Below, piece by piece: positions 1 to 8,822 of a DNA stretch of 64,000 bases. Origin of the DNA: Nonomuraea cypriaca (lineage in GTDB: Bacteria; Actinomycetota; Actinomycetes; Streptosporangiales; Streptosporangiaceae); the NCBI RefSeq assembly GCF_015645445.1, contig NZ_JADOGI010000036.1, positions 1 to 64,000 on the forward strand, in the 5' to 3' direction. The position numbers and the translations under genes are program-made. Each line of letters opens with the position of its first letter. Within the stretch, counting starts at the first letter, position 1. The notes below the pieces were generated by a model that ran no database searches, had not been told where the DNA came from, and saw nothing but the letters and a program-made list of their open reading frames with translations.

Positions 1-684
1 CCGCCCCTGCCGTGGCTGGAAACGCCGCCCGCGGCCCCCTCCACCCACGGACCGCTCCCCGTGCGCCGGCGATGGCACGGCAGGCCCTTCGCCGTACGCG
101 GGCGCCGGTGGTCTTTCGCTGTGGGGCAGGGTCAGGACGGTGAAGAGCGCGCACAGCAGGGACACCCCCGCCACCACGAGCAGGGCCCCGTGCCAGCCCA
201 GCGGTTCGGCGGCGAAGCCGGTGCCGAGCCGGCCCAGCATGCCGCCGACGGAGTTGCCGGCGATCATCGCGCCCACCGCGCCGGCCAGCCGTCCCGCCCC
301 GACCAGATCGGCCAGGTACGCCGCCGCAACCCCCGCGAACCCGGCGATGGCCACGCCTTGCACGGCCCGCATCACCAGTAGCACGGGAAATGAGGGAGCC
401 AGCGGCAGCGACAGCCCGATCAGCGCCGAGACCACCACCGACCAGACGATCAACCGCCGACGCCCCACCACCTCGGCCAGGGCCGCCAGCGGGAGCACCG
501 CGATGGCGAGCGAAGCGGTGGCCACCCCGATGGCCAGCGACGCGGTCCCAGGATCCAGCCGGAACGCGGAGGCGAGCTGCGGCAGCACCGGCTGGGGCGC
601 GTACAACAACGCGAACGACGACAAACCGGCCGCCGCGACGGCCGCGCTGATCCGCCGGGTGTCCGCCGGAGCCTTGATGACCAC
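1..684 (-). CDS. MFS transporter, YnfM-like (C-terminus outside window)
   Basis: The reverse strand reads from GTG 684 to the window edge without a stop (228 codons). The product is strongly hydrophobic, with an early APQPVLPQLA segment, a VVGRRRLIVWS loop of the MFS motif-A kind after helix 2, and a later MRAVQGVAIAGFAG helix. This is typical of 12-helix drug or metabolite efflux carriers of the YnfM group. An in-frame TTG at 702 is an alternative start. It is divergent from a LysR regulator across about 60 bp, the classic arrangement for a LysR-controlled exporter. The substrate cannot be told from sequence, and the C-terminal half lies outside the window. Confidence 0.8.
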   Translation of the reverse strand, partial: MVIKAPADTRRISAAVAAAGLSSFALLYAPQPVLPQLASAFRLDPGTASLAIGVATASLAIAVLPLAALAEVVGRRRLIVWSVVVSALIGLSLPLAPSFPVLLVMRAVQGVAIAGFAGVAAAYLADLVGAGRLAGAVGAMIAGNSVGGMLGRLGTGFAAEPLGWHGALLVVAGVSLLCALFTVLTLPHSERPPAPAYGEGPAVPSPAHGERSVGGGGRGRRFQPRQGR

Positions 685-710
685 GCGCGCAACGCTAAGC
701 AAGGCTAATA

Positions 711-741
711 AATACGTCTAATGCGGATATGGACGATAATT
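711..741. promoter_or_regulatory. Candidate LysR operator between the MFS and lysR genes
   Basis: AATACGTC and GACGATAATT form an imperfect inverted repeat separated by 13 bp in an AT-rich island unlike its surroundings. Its place in the divergent promoter suits a LysR-type box. It also argues that lysR starts at ATG 748 and not at ATG 721, which would lie inside the site. Confidence 0.45.
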
Positions 742-747
742 CATACG

Positions 748-1713
748 ATGACGCATGATTCTGACGAACGGCTGGTCGCGCACCTCGCCCCCGCCCTGGC
801 CCTGCTGGCGGCCGTCGGCGAAACAGGTCACGTGACGCGCGCAGCCGAGCTCCTCGGCATCCCCCAGCCCACCGCGAGCCGCCGCCTCGCCGCCCTGGCG
901 GACCTGGTCGGCGCCCCGCTCGTGGTCCCGTCCGGCCGTGGCATCCGCCTGACCAGGGCGGGCCGCACCCTCGCCGCCGCCTCCGGCCGCGCGCTCACCA
1001 CCGTGGCCGCCGCCGCCCGCGAGGTACGTGAGGAGATCGACCCGGGCAGCGGCCGCGTCGTACTCGGGTTCCTGCATCTTCTCGGCCGCTCGCTGGTTCC
1101 GTCCCTCATCCGCGGCTTCCGCGCGGGCAACCCCGGCGTCCGCTTCAGCCTGGCTCAGGGCTCACGCCAGGACATGCTGCGGGCCCTGCGGGAGGGGGAG
1201 ATCGACCTGGCGTTCGTCGCGCCCATGCCGTTGGACGATCCCGAGCTGTCCAGCCGGCCGCTGGCCGACCAGGAGCTCGTCCTGTCCGTCCCCCCGTCCC
1301 ACCGCTTCGCGACCCGCGACCGCGTACGGGCCGCGGAACTGGCGGGGGAGGAACTGGTCACCCTCGAACACGGTTACGGCCTGCGCCAGATCGCCGATGA
1401 TCTGTGCGCGTCGGCGGGGTTCGAGCCGCGCATCGCCTTCGAGGGCCAGGAGTCGGAAACGGTACGCGGCCTGGTGGCGGCGGGCCTGGGCGTGGCCATC
1501 CTTCCCCGCGCCGAATCCGGCCCGCTTCTGGAGGCCGGTGCCGGTGTGGTCGAGATCCCCCTGTCGCCACCGGTGTACCGCACCATCGGCGTGAGCTGGC
1601 CGGCCGGCGAACGACTGACTCCGGCGGTACGAGCCTTCCGAGACCACGTGTACGATCATGCCCCCGGCTTCCGCCCCACCCCTCCACGACCCCTGCCCGG
1701 CACGGCTCTTTGA
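748..1713 (+). CDS. LysR-family transcriptional regulator
   Basis: 321 aa, the normal length for the family. The N-terminal winged helix is visible as HVTRAAELLGIPQPTASRRL followed by the wing at about residues 35-70. A substrate-binding fold follows (VVLGFLHLLGRSLVPSLIRGF, then EIDLAFVAPMP, then GLGVAILPRAE). ATG 748 is preferred over ATG 721 because the nine extra residues are not family-like and would overlap the palindrome at 711-741. It probably controls the divergent MFS carrier and itself. The effector is unknown. Confidence 0.85.
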   Translation: MTHDSDERLVAHLAPALALLAAVGETGHVTRAAELLGIPQPTASRRLAALADLVGAPLVVPSGRGIRLTRAGRTLAAASGRALTTVAAAAREVREEIDPGSGRVVLGFLHLLGRSLVPSLIRGFRAGNPGVRFSLAQGSRQDMLRALREGEIDLAFVAPMPLDDPELSSRPLADQELVLSVPPSHRFATRDRVRAAELAGEELVTLEHGYGLRQIADDLCASAGFEPRIAFEGQESETVRGLVAAGLGVAILPRAESGPLLEAGAGVVEIPLSPPVYRTIGVSWPAGERLTPAVRAFRDHVYDHAPGFRPTPPRPLPGTAL

Positions 1714-1787
1714 CGGGAGCGACCGGTATGTGATCAGGGGGGCGGATGGCGGTCTGAGGGATGAGGCCGCTGGGCCAAACTGGGGGC

Positions 1788-2669
1788 ATGACACACGACG
1801 GGGATGCGGGCGTGCCGGGGTCGCTGGCGAAGGTGCTTGCCGATGTGGGTGCCGAGCGGGCGGCTCAGGATGCGAAGTGGGGCATGCAGGTGTTGCCCGA
1901 CGGCACCGGGGGCGAGGGCACGGTGACCGGGGCTGACCTGGCAAGGCTTGAGACCGAGACGGCGGCCGCGAACGGCGTGCTGACCTGGCGCCACATCCTG
2001 GCCGAGGAGGTGTTCGAGGCGTTCGCGGAATCGGACCCGGGCAGTTTGCGTGCCGAGCTGATCCAGGTTGCCGCCGTGGCCGTCAAGTGGGTCCAAGCCC
2101 TCGACCACCGTCCACCGTCGCTTCTCGACCGCCGTCCACCGCCGGCTCTCGATGGCCGGCCTCTGCCGGGCCTCGACCGCCGTCCACCGTCGGGCCTGGA
2201 CCCGGACAGCGCTCGGTCCCTCGGCTTCGGACCGCAGGACCGGTTTCGAGCCGTCATCGACGTGCACATACTCCTGCCCCGTGCCGGCAAGGTCCTGCTG
2301 GGCAGGCGAACCGGGACCGGTTACGGTGACGGACTGTGGCATCTGCCGTCCGGTCACCTGGAGGCAGGGGAGTCGGCGGCCGACGCGGCCGTCAGGGAGG
2401 CGGGCGAGGAACTGGGCGTGACCATGAGCCCGGATGACCTCACGTTCTCCCATGTCATGCACCGCGCTCCCGAACGAGTCGGCCTCTTCTTCACCGCGGC
2501 CGAGTGGCACGGCGAGCCGTACAACGCCGAACCGCACAAGTGCTCGGAAGTAGCCTGGTGGCCCATGGACGAGTTGCCCGCCGACATGGTCGGCTACGCG
2601 GCGGCGGCGATAGCGAACATCCTGGCCCGTATCCCGTTCGCGCTCCACCAATGGCCCGCGGACCGTTGA
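1788..2669 (+). CDS. MazG-like/NUDIX fusion protein, probable nucleotide hydrolase
   Basis: 293 aa. The C-terminal part carries a complete Nudix box (G-x5-E-x7-REAGEELG) around residues 190-215, so hydrolysis of a nucleoside diphosphate-X substrate is expected. The N-terminal ~105 residues (QDAKWG, LPDGTG, LTWRHILAEEVFEAFAESD, RAELIQVAAVAVKWVQ) look like a helical MazG-type NTP pyrophosphohydrolase domain with its acidic EExxE pattern. Between them lie four 8-residue proline-rich repeats. ATG 1788 matches the family N-terminus; the upstream ATG 1761 would add nine unlikely residues. Two house-cleaning domains in one chain suggest sanitation of modified nucleotides, but the substrate is not evident. 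Confidence 0.75.
   Translation: MTHDGDAGVPGSLAKVLADVGAERAAQDAKWGMQVLPDGTGGEGTVTGADLARLETETAAANGVLTWRHILAEEVFEAFAESDPGSLRAELIQVAAVAVKWVQALDHRPPSLLDRRPPPALDGRPLPGLDRRPPSGLDPDSARSLGFGPQDRFRAVIDVHILLPRAGKVLLGRRTGTGYGDGLWHLPSGHLEAGESAADAAVREAGEELGVTMSPDDLTFSHVMHRAPERVGLFFTAAEWHGEPYNAEPHKCSEVAWWPMDELPADMVGYAAAAIANILARIPFALHQWPADR
2103..2198 (+). repeat. Four 24-bp in-frame tandem repeats (linker)
   Basis: Units begin at 2103, 2127, 2151 and 2175 and encode D-x-R-P-(P/L)-x-x-L four times (residues about 106-137), linking the MazG-like and NUDIX domains. The third unit is the most diverged (GRPLPGLD). Copy number may vary between strains. Confidence 0.8.
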
Positions 2670-2722
2670 CCCGCCACTGAGGGCGGCCATCGCGCCTTCC
2701 GGTAGGCAAGAACACGGCCAGA

Positions 2723-3240
2723 TCAGGGTTTGCCGAGCCGGTCCAAGCTCTGGCGTATCACCGTCAGCGCCTCCTCGGCGCTGCGTTGCCCCAGGAGCAC
2801 GCTGGTGCCCAGTCCAGCTGATATCGCGAGCAGGACGGTGGCCTCCGTCCGGCCGGGGATCTGGGCCGTTGGGCATGTCTCCTGACTGCTGTGCCAGCCG
2901 TAGCTGCTCGGCGACGAATCGCTCCATCGCGTCGGGCGCAGCCAGGAAGGGTTGCTGCCGGAGGGCGGTGTCGGTGACCGCGAGCATCGCGTAGGAGGTG
3001 TAGATGAGGTGGAAGACCCGGCTTTCCTCGTCGGTGGGCAATGCCTGTACGAGAACGGTTTCGATCACCTCCCGCGGCCGTGGATCGGCACCGAGCAGGG
3101 CGAGCTTCTCCTTGATCTGCTCCTGCATCCGCTCAGCCAGGTGTGTCAGCGCGAACAGCGTCAGCTGTTCCTTGGTCTCGAAATAGTGCTGCACCGTGCC
3201 ACTGGAATGCCCTGGCCTCGTCAATGAGCGCATCCTCGAT
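2723..3240 (-). pseudogene. TetR-family regulator, degenerate
   Basis: Reverse-strand reading shows a TetR core: SSGTVQHYFETKEQLTLFAL, then a ligand-domain stretch through LPTDEESRVFHLIYTSYAM to AEQLRLAQQSGDMPNG. There the frame breaks. The true C-terminus (RTEATVLLAISAGLG to SLDRLGKP, stop at 2723-2725) continues in another frame. The first helices of the DNA-binding domain are missing upstream of GHSSG and no start codon is available. It therefore lacks a complete HTH and carries at least one frameshift. It is unlikely to work. Confidence 0.75.
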
Positions 3241-3522
3241 CTCGCCGCGAACGCGACCGTCTCCGGAATGGAGAACTGATCGGCACGTCCACCCGGATCT
3301 CTGAGACAGGCCCCGAATTCGACTGTCCCGGCATACCACCGGGCGGCGGCCGCCCGGCGAGCGGCGCCGCTCAGGGGTGTCAACGGCCTACTTGAAAGTG
3401 ATCGGGGCAGCTTGTAGATCTCGTTGACGGCGGGGCGAGAGATGAGGGCGGCAGTGCCGCATGGCGGCTCGGTCAACGGGGATGGCGGTTGGCGCGGTAT
3501 CCGATCGAGCAGGAGGATGGTC

Positions 3523-4347
3523 GTGGACTGGACGCTGGGCGAAGAATTCGAGACGCCTGACGGGGTTGTGCGATGGGCGGTCATGGGCCACGGCGACCCG
3601 GTCGTGCTCGTACATGGCACCCCGTACTCGTCCTTCCTGTGGCGGGACGTCGCGCCGGCGCTTGCTCTGACCCGTCAGGTCTTCGTTTTCGACCATCTCG
3701 GGTTCGGCCGGTCGGACCAGCACGAAGGCCAGGACCTCAGCCTCGCGGCTCATGCCGGCCACTTCAGTCGGCTCTTGGACCACTGGGGGCTGTCCCGCCC
3801 GAGCGTGGTCGCCCACGACATCGGCGGAGCGGTCGCCTTGCGGGCTCTGCTGCTGGAAGGAGCGAGCTTCGGGGATCTCACCCTCTTCGACGCGGTGAGC
3901 GGTGGTCAGTGGGAGAGAGGACTCTTCCAGCTCATCCTCAAGCAGGCGGAGGTCTTCCAGCAGCTTCCCGATTACGCCCATGAGGCATTGGTGGCCAGCC
4001 ACCTGCGCCATGCCACGCATGTCGGCTTCCGGCCAGGGATCCTCGACGCCTTCCTTGAGCCGTGGCGGGGCGCTCAGGGGCAGGCCGCGTTCTACCGCCA
4101 GTACAGCCAGATCAGGCAGGTGGACACGGCTGAATACGAGCATCTGCTGGGCGAGGTCTCACTGCCGGTGCGCCTGCTCTGGGGACGTGAGGATCGCATT
4201 CTTCCCCCTGAGTACGCCGAGTGGCTGCACGAGAAGATCCCGCACGCCGAACTCCACTGGATCGAGGGAGCCGGTCACCTCCTTCAGGAAGACGCGCCCG
4301 CGCGCCTGATGGCCCACCTCACTGCGAAGTTCAAGGCACCAGGTTGA
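3523..4347 (+). CDS. Alpha/beta hydrolase with Asp nucleophile (dehalogenase/epoxide-hydrolase type)
   Basis: 274 aa. Oxyanion-hole motif HGTP at residues 31-34, nucleophile elbow VVAHDIGG with Asp99 where esterases have Ser, acid in WGREDRILPPEY, and catalytic His in EGAGHLLQEDAP. An Asp nucleophile is the mark of haloalkane and fluoroacetate dehalogenases and epoxide hydrolases, which form an ester intermediate. GTG 3523 is chosen because AGGAGG at 3511-3516 stands six bases before it, whereas it abuts ATG 3517 with no spacing. It stands alone, between a TetR relic and an MFS gene. The substrate is unknown. Confidence 0.8.
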   Translation: MDWTLGEEFETPDGVVRWAVMGHGDPVVLVHGTPYSSFLWRDVAPALALTRQVFVFDHLGFGRSDQHEGQDLSLAAHAGHFSRLLDHWGLSRPSVVAHDIGGAVALRALLLEGASFGDLTLFDAVSGGQWERGLFQLILKQAEVFQQLPDYAHEALVASHLRHATHVGFRPGILDAFLEPWRGAQGQAAFYRQYSQIRQVDTAEYEHLLGEVSLPVRLLWGREDRILPPEYAEWLHEKIPHAELHWIEGAGHLLQEDAPARLMAHLTAKFKAPG

Positions 4348-4454
4348 ACAGGCAGAAGGAACCGCCGGATGGGGCACCGTCCAAGGAGCCTGATCACACG
4401 GGATTGACGGGACATCCGGTCCCTTCGTAGCGTTTCCGCGGCAACCCCTGCCAC

Positions 4455-5729
4455 GTGCAGGAAGCGTTTCCCGCACGACCCGCGACGGTCACGGAGGAGC
4501 CTGGGCATGCCCGAGACAGGCCGACGCGATACCGACGCGACTTGAACCCTCAAGAAGCCCCGCAACATACAAGTGAGCGACGCCAAGGCCGACAGGCGCG
4601 CCTAGCCGTCGCCCTGCTCTACCTGATCATGAGCATGCCCATCGGCGGGTGGGCCGCCCGGGTCCCCGAGGTCCGCCGGCAGGTGGGTGCGGACGACGCC
4701 CTCTGGGGCCTGGCGAACACCGTCCCGAGCATCGGCAACGTCATCGGGCTCTGCGCGATCATGCTGCTGGCAGGGCGAGTCCCTAACCGGTTACTTGCCA
4801 TCGCCGGTGCTGGGCTCGTCCTCCTCACCGTGCCTTTGATGGTGTTGTCGACCAGTTTCACGGGGGTTGTGCTCGGCCTGACGACATGGGCCCTCGTCGC
4901 CCACATCATGGGCATCCCCATGGGCGCACTCGCGCTGGACGTGCAACGCCGTTACCGCAGGCCACTCATGGGCGGTTTCGATGCCTGCTTCGGAACAGGG
5001 ACGCTGATCGGCGGGGCGACGGGGACATTCACGGCGGTGCTGGATGTGCGGCCGTGGGTCCAGTTCGCCGCCATGAGTGGACTGCTCGGACTGTGCTTGG
5101 CGGCGACGGCTCGATGGCTGCCCAAGGAAGTGAGCGAGAGAGCCGGGACGCTCCGGATGTCGTTCCGGAAAAGGTTCAATCGCCCGATGCTGCCGATCAC
5201 GGTCATGGCCTTCCTGTCGGGGTACGTGTCCGAGTCGGCGATCCTCTGGAATGCCGTCTACGTGTCCGACACCATGGGCGCGGGTTCGGTTGCCGGCGGC
5301 ATCTCCTACACCGCTGCCGCAACCGCCGGGACCGTGGCGGCGTTGCTGGCGGTGGATCGAGTCACGGCACGTCTGGGCACGGTCCGCCTCGTGCGAATGT
5401 CCACCTTGTTCGCGGCGGCGGTATTCGGTGCCTGTCTCCTGATCAGCAATCCAGTGGCGGCGATCACGGGATTCGTCTTACTCGCGGTCGGAATGGCTTG
5501 CGTGAATCCCAGTGTCTACACCCTTGCCGGAAACCAGGAGGGACTGTCTCCAAGCGAGGGAGTCTCGATGGTGGAGCTCGGGCAGATGCCGGGGGCGTCG
5601 ATCGCCGCGCCGGCGTTGATCGGCGCCTTGAGCGGCCTGATCGGGCTCCGCTTCGCTTTGACATCCATCGTCGTCGCGGTGTTGCTGCTCAGCGTGCTGG
5701 TGGGACGAGTGCGATACGCCGATGGCTAG
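4455..5729 (+). CDS. MFS transporter (YbjJ-like)
   Basis: 424 aa with about twelve hydrophobic helices beginning at residue ~47 (RLAVALLYLIMSMPIGGW). Helix 5-6 region GFDACFGTGTLIGG and the C-terminal SVYTLAGNQEGLSP segment are like those of the YbjJ group of MFS proteins. The GTG start at 4455 leaves a long hydrophilic leader of about 46 residues, and no better in-frame start was found, so the N-terminus is uncertain. A hairpin directly after the stop separates it from the convergent peptidase gene. The substrate is unknown. Confidence 0.75.
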   Translation: MQEAFPARPATVTEEPGHARDRPTRYRRDLNPQEAPQHTSERRQGRQARLAVALLYLIMSMPIGGWAARVPEVRRQVGADDALWGLANTVPSIGNVIGLCAIMLLAGRVPNRLLAIAGAGLVLLTVPLMVLSTSFTGVVLGLTTWALVAHIMGIPMGALALDVQRRYRRPLMGGFDACFGTGTLIGGATGTFTAVLDVRPWVQFAAMSGLLGLCLAATARWLPKEVSERAGTLRMSFRKRFNRPMLPITVMAFLSGYVSESAILWNAVYVSDTMGAGSVAGGISYTAAATAGTVAALLAVDRVTARLGTVRLVRMSTLFAAAVFGACLLISNPVAAITGFVLLAVGMACVNPSVYTLAGNQEGLSPSEGVSMVELGQMPGASIAAPALIGALSGLIGLRFALTSIVVAVLLLSVLVGRVRYADG

Positions 5730-5789
5730 GAGGAGCTCTTTCCTCCCGCAGGCCACTCACGCTCACTCAGGAGCCCAACTCCGTGGCCT
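5729..5789. terminator. Hairpins between convergent genes
   Basis: GGAGGA-N6-TCCTCC (5729-5746) starts in the last base of the MFS stop codon. A second pair, AGGCCAC/GTGGCCT (5750-5756 and 5783-5789), spans the remaining gap and runs into the stop codon of the opposing gene. There is no long T-tract, as is usual in actinobacteria. A bidirectional terminator is likely. Confidence 0.5.
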
Positions 5790-6615
5790 AGCCGGGTTTA
5801 ATGGTGGCGAGCTGCCCGAGTAACAGGACCAGCCGGTAGGCGTCGGCGAAGTCGGCGGCGGTGAAGGTGACCGTACGGCCGCCTTGAGCCCGTGAAACAC
5901 CCGGCACGAGTGTCGCCAGATCCACCGTGACCGGGCTGTGTAGATCGACTTCGACGTCAAGCGGTCCGGGAATGGACAGAGGCGAAACCAGTGCGCGGCG
6001 CATGATGGCGTCGGCGGCCGCCCGGCGCAGCCGCTCTCGGGCTTCCTCGGGGTGCAGGGCGACGGCGGTGGCCTGCCCGAGGGCTTGTTTGACCGCGACA
6101 GTGACGGCCGAGGGGACCAGGTCACGTAGTTCGGCGCAGGCGGTGTCATCGCCGCTGAGCAGCGCGACCGGCACGCCCAGATGGCCGGACATGGCGGCGT
6201 TGAGACCGATCTCGCCGAAGGAACGGCCGGCCACGCGCACGTCGAGGATGTCGTCGCTCATGGTGTGCGCCAGCACGGCCGGCCCCCCACCGGCACGGGC
6301 GTGGTAGCCGACGAGCAGAACCGCGTCGGTGTGCTCGTCGAGCCCGCCGAGCATGCTCAGCGGGCGTGGCTTGCCACGAACCAGGTGCGCCCGCCGGTCG
6401 AGTTCCTCCGGCAGGATGTTACGGAACGGCCCGTGCGCGTCTGCGACCCAAACCACGGCGGTGGGTTCGGCGTCCAGGACACCGGCGATCACGGCGTTCG
6501 CCTCGGCCGTCATCAAGGCCCGGCCGCGTTCGTAATCGTATCGACCCGGATTCGTCTCGGTGGAATGTACGATCCCCGAGATGCCCTCCATATCAACAGA
6601 AATCAGTACCTTCAT
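5788..6615 (-). CDS. dppA: D-aminopeptidase, M55 family (DppA-like)
   Basis: 275 aa, a full-length M55 metallopeptidase. N-terminal SVDMEG supplies the Asp and Glu zinc ligands. DAHGPFRN, GYHARAG and GEIGLNA supply the remaining His/His/Glu ligands known from Bacillus DppA, and VLAHTMS holds the conserved catalytic-region His. The family forms a self-compartmentalising ring that releases D-amino acids from short D-peptides. No dipeptide transporter is adjacent, so it may serve peptidoglycan-peptide turnover. ATG 6615 starts directly at the motif-bearing N-terminus. Confidence 0.85.
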   Translation of the reverse strand: MKVLISVDMEGISGIVHSTETNPGRYDYERGRALMTAEANAVIAGVLDAEPTAVVWVADAHGPFRNILPEELDRRAHLVRGKPRPLSMLGGLDEHTDAVLLVGYHARAGGGPAVLAHTMSDDILDVRVAGRSFGEIGLNAAMSGHLGVPVALLSGDDTACAELRDLVPSAVTVAVKQALGQATAVALHPEEARERLRRAAADAIMRRALVSPLSIPGPLDVEVDLHSPVTVDLATLVPGVSRAQGGRTVTFTAADFADAYRLVLLLGQLATIKPG

Positions 6616-7014
6616 ACCCCGGGGAGCCTACGCGCTGCGGCGTGCGACGGCGTCATGGACGCATTCGAGATGATCGTGACAGCTGGTCTCCAACCGCGAG
6701 CTGAAGTCGCAGGAGTTCGACCGTCAGGTGGAGCTGATCAAGCCGTACATGGCCTGGGACCAGGCGACTTGGACAGTACGTCGGGTGGTTCCCGATGTGC
6801 ACCCGGCCGGGTTCCCCGTCACCTGGGCTCTGGCCGGCCCGGACATCGACGAGCGTGAGGTGCGACCGCACACCCCGCCCCGGCGAGCATCGCGACGCCG
6901 GACAGCCGGGGATCAGCGAGTGGTCGCGTATCAGCCGTCGGCTTCCGACTCTGACTCCAGGGCCTTGCTCATTGTGTTATTTTGAGTGAAATTGATCTTC
7001 AAGGGAGGTTTGTA
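6616..7014. other. Intergenic region with unidentified gene relic
   Basis: No complete gene. Plus-strand reading from about 6690 to 6865 gives a protein-like stretch (KSQEFDRQVELIKPYMAWDQ, then VHPAGFPVTWALAGPDIDER) without a start codon and with an abrupt change of character afterwards. It may be a fragment of a lost gene, but I do not recognise it. The last 40 bases are AT-rich and hold the ribosome-binding site of the next gene. Confidence 0.3.
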
Positions 7015-7818
7015 GTGGTGGGGCAGAGCGATCGCGGATCGGGGGGCATCGATGTCACCAGGCCGAGCGTCGCCCGGATGTATGACTACTACCTCGACGG
7101 GAAAGACAACTTCGAAGTTGACAGGCAGGCCGTCCGGCAGGTGGAGAAGGCGATGCCGGAGATCCGTCAGCTGGCTCGGGAAAACCGGGCGTTTCTGCGG
7201 CGTGCGGTGCGGTACATGGCCCGGCAGGGGATCCGGCAGTTCATCGATATCGGCTCTGGCCTGCCGACCGTGGGCAACACCCATGAGATCGCCCAGAAGG
7301 TCATCCCGGATGCGCGTGTGGTCTACGTCGACAATGACCCGGTCGTGCTCCAGCACGGTCGCGCACTTCTTGCGACCGACGACAACACAAGAGTGGCCGC
7401 TGCCGACATGCGACGTCCGGCCGACGTCTTGGGACATCCGGAGACGGTCAAGCTCATTGATTTCAGCGAACCGGTCGGTGTCCTGATGATCGCCATGCTT
7501 CACTTCCTCACGATGGCGGAGCGTGGTTCCGTCATGGGCCAACTGCGCGACGCCTTGCCCTCAGGCAGCTACCTCGCGATGACCCACGTCACCACCGATG
7601 GCAAGTCAGCGGACGCGGTCGCTCAGATCGAGGCTGCGTACGCGCCCACGCCGACGCCGATCTACTTCCGGGAGCGCGCGGACATCATGCGTTTCTTCGA
7701 TGGGTTCGATGTGGTCGCCCCTGGCCTGGTCACCATAGACGTCTGGCACCTCGACCCATCAGACCCGGCTCCAGCGGCCACGAAGTGGCTCTACGGGGGC
7801 GTTGCCTGTAAGCCATGA
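7015..7818 (+). CDS. SAM-dependent methyltransferase, DUF574 family
   Basis: 267 aa. The N-terminal signature is DVTRPSVARMYDYYLDGKDN followed by an FxVDRQAV segment. The SAM-binding glycine motif is FIDIGSGLPTVGNTHEIAQ and the second motif is VVYVDNDPVV. These define the actinobacterial S-adenosylmethionine methyltransferase family (Methyltransf_19), which is often present in many copies and of unknown substrate. GTG 7015 is chosen because AAGGGAGG at 7001-7008 lies six bases upstream; a TTG at 6982 would place that site inside the gene. It is monocistronic and convergent with the SDR. Confidence 0.85.
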   Translation: MVGQSDRGSGGIDVTRPSVARMYDYYLDGKDNFEVDRQAVRQVEKAMPEIRQLARENRAFLRRAVRYMARQGIRQFIDIGSGLPTVGNTHEIAQKVIPDARVVYVDNDPVVLQHGRALLATDDNTRVAAADMRRPADVLGHPETVKLIDFSEPVGVLMIAMLHFLTMAERGSVMGQLRDALPSGSYLAMTHVTTDGKSADAVAQIEAAYAPTPTPIYFRERADIMRFFDGFDVVAPGLVTIDVWHLDPSDPAPAATKWLYGGVACKP

Positions 7819-7940
7819 AACGGGCTGGGATCAGAATGGCGCGGGAGGGCAGGCGTCCAAGGTTTTCAATCGCCGGTGGGCTGGCGGATGAGGGCAGCAG
7901 GGCCGGCATCGGCTTCCTGTCCCGCCCGCAGCCCGGCGTG

Positions 7941-8684
7941 TCACCCGGCGGAAGCCGTCTCCAGAACGAAGGCGCGGGGGTCGCCGGCGAGCGAGGCCTT
8001 CGCCGTGGCGCCGAAGCTGTCGGCGAGGATCTCGATCTTCCCGGCCTCGACCCCGTCGAGTGCGGTGCGGACGATGTCGGCCGGGTCGTTCATCACGCCG
8101 TGCGGGAGCGCGCCGCCCTCCATGACCTTTTCCGCGTAGGCCTTCATGGTCTCGGTGGCCGTCGGCCCGAACACCAGCCCGGTGACGAGGGTGCCCTGGC
8201 CGGCGAGTTCGAGCCGGACGCCGTTGGTCAGGCTCCACTGTGCGGACTTGGCGACGGCGTAGGCGTTGTTGCCGTCGAAACTTTGAAAGGACAGGACTGA
8301 CAGGACGTTGAGGATGGCGCCGCCGCCGTTGGCGGCGAGGATGGGGGCGAAGGCCCGGATCATGGCGAGGGTGCCGTAAAAGTGGGTGTCGAGGGTCATC
8401 CGGATCTTGTCGAGGTCACCGTCGACGAGGTTCACACCCAGGGAGACCCCAGCGTTGTTGACCAGCAGGTCGACATCGCCCGCGGCGGCCGCTGCCGCCG
8501 CGACGGACGCCGGGTCGGTGATGTCGAGCGGCAGCACCTCGGCCCCGGGAAGGTCAACGAGTTCCGGACGGCGGGCGGTGGCGTACACCTTCGCCGCGCC
8601 TCGGTGCAGCAGTTGCTCGGCGAAGTGGCGGCCAAGATCGCGGTTGGTGCCGCTGACCAGGGCGGTGGCTCCGTGCAGTCGCAT
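7941..8684 (-). CDS. Short-chain dehydrogenase/reductase
   Basis: 247 aa Rossmann protein. The cofactor motif is SGTNRDLG instead of the usual TGxxxGIG, so the first Thr is Ser and the GIG Ile is Leu. VNNAG is present, and the active site is Ser in LSVLSFQ with Y-A-V-A-K. The DITDP segment after beta-3 and the Arg-Arg in ATARRPE suggest NADP(H). It is divergent from an AraC-family regulator, which is its likely controller. The substrate is unknown. Confidence 0.85.
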   Translation of the reverse strand: MRLHGATALVSGTNRDLGRHFAEQLLHRGAAKVYATARRPELVDLPGAEVLPLDITDPASVAAAAAAAGDVDLLVNNAGVSLGVNLVDGDLDKIRMTLDTHFYGTLAMIRAFAPILAANGGGAILNVLSVLSFQSFDGNNAYAVAKSAQWSLTNGVRLELAGQGTLVTGLVFGPTATETMKAYAEKVMEGGALPHGVMNDPADIVRTALDGVEAGKIEILADSFGATAKASLAGDPRAFVLETASAG

Positions 8685-8745
8685 GTCTCTCCTTGGGGTA
8701 CGGCCCGGTCCACCCGGGCGTAGAGAACTGTACGAAGCACGAGGC

Positions 8746-8770
8746 GCGTCAGTCGATGCCTTTCTGACGC
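8746..8770. promoter_or_regulatory. Inverted repeat in the SDR/araC divergent promoter
   Basis: GCGTCAG-N11-CTGACGC, perfect 7-bp arms, centred between the two divergent genes. It is a candidate operator for the AraC-type regulator or another repressor. AraC proteins more often use direct repeats, so the assignment is tentative. Confidence 0.35.
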
Positions 8771-8822
8771 AGAAAATTATCCGTATGCCTCATCCAGAGA
8801 GATCCGACGCTACGATCGCCCC

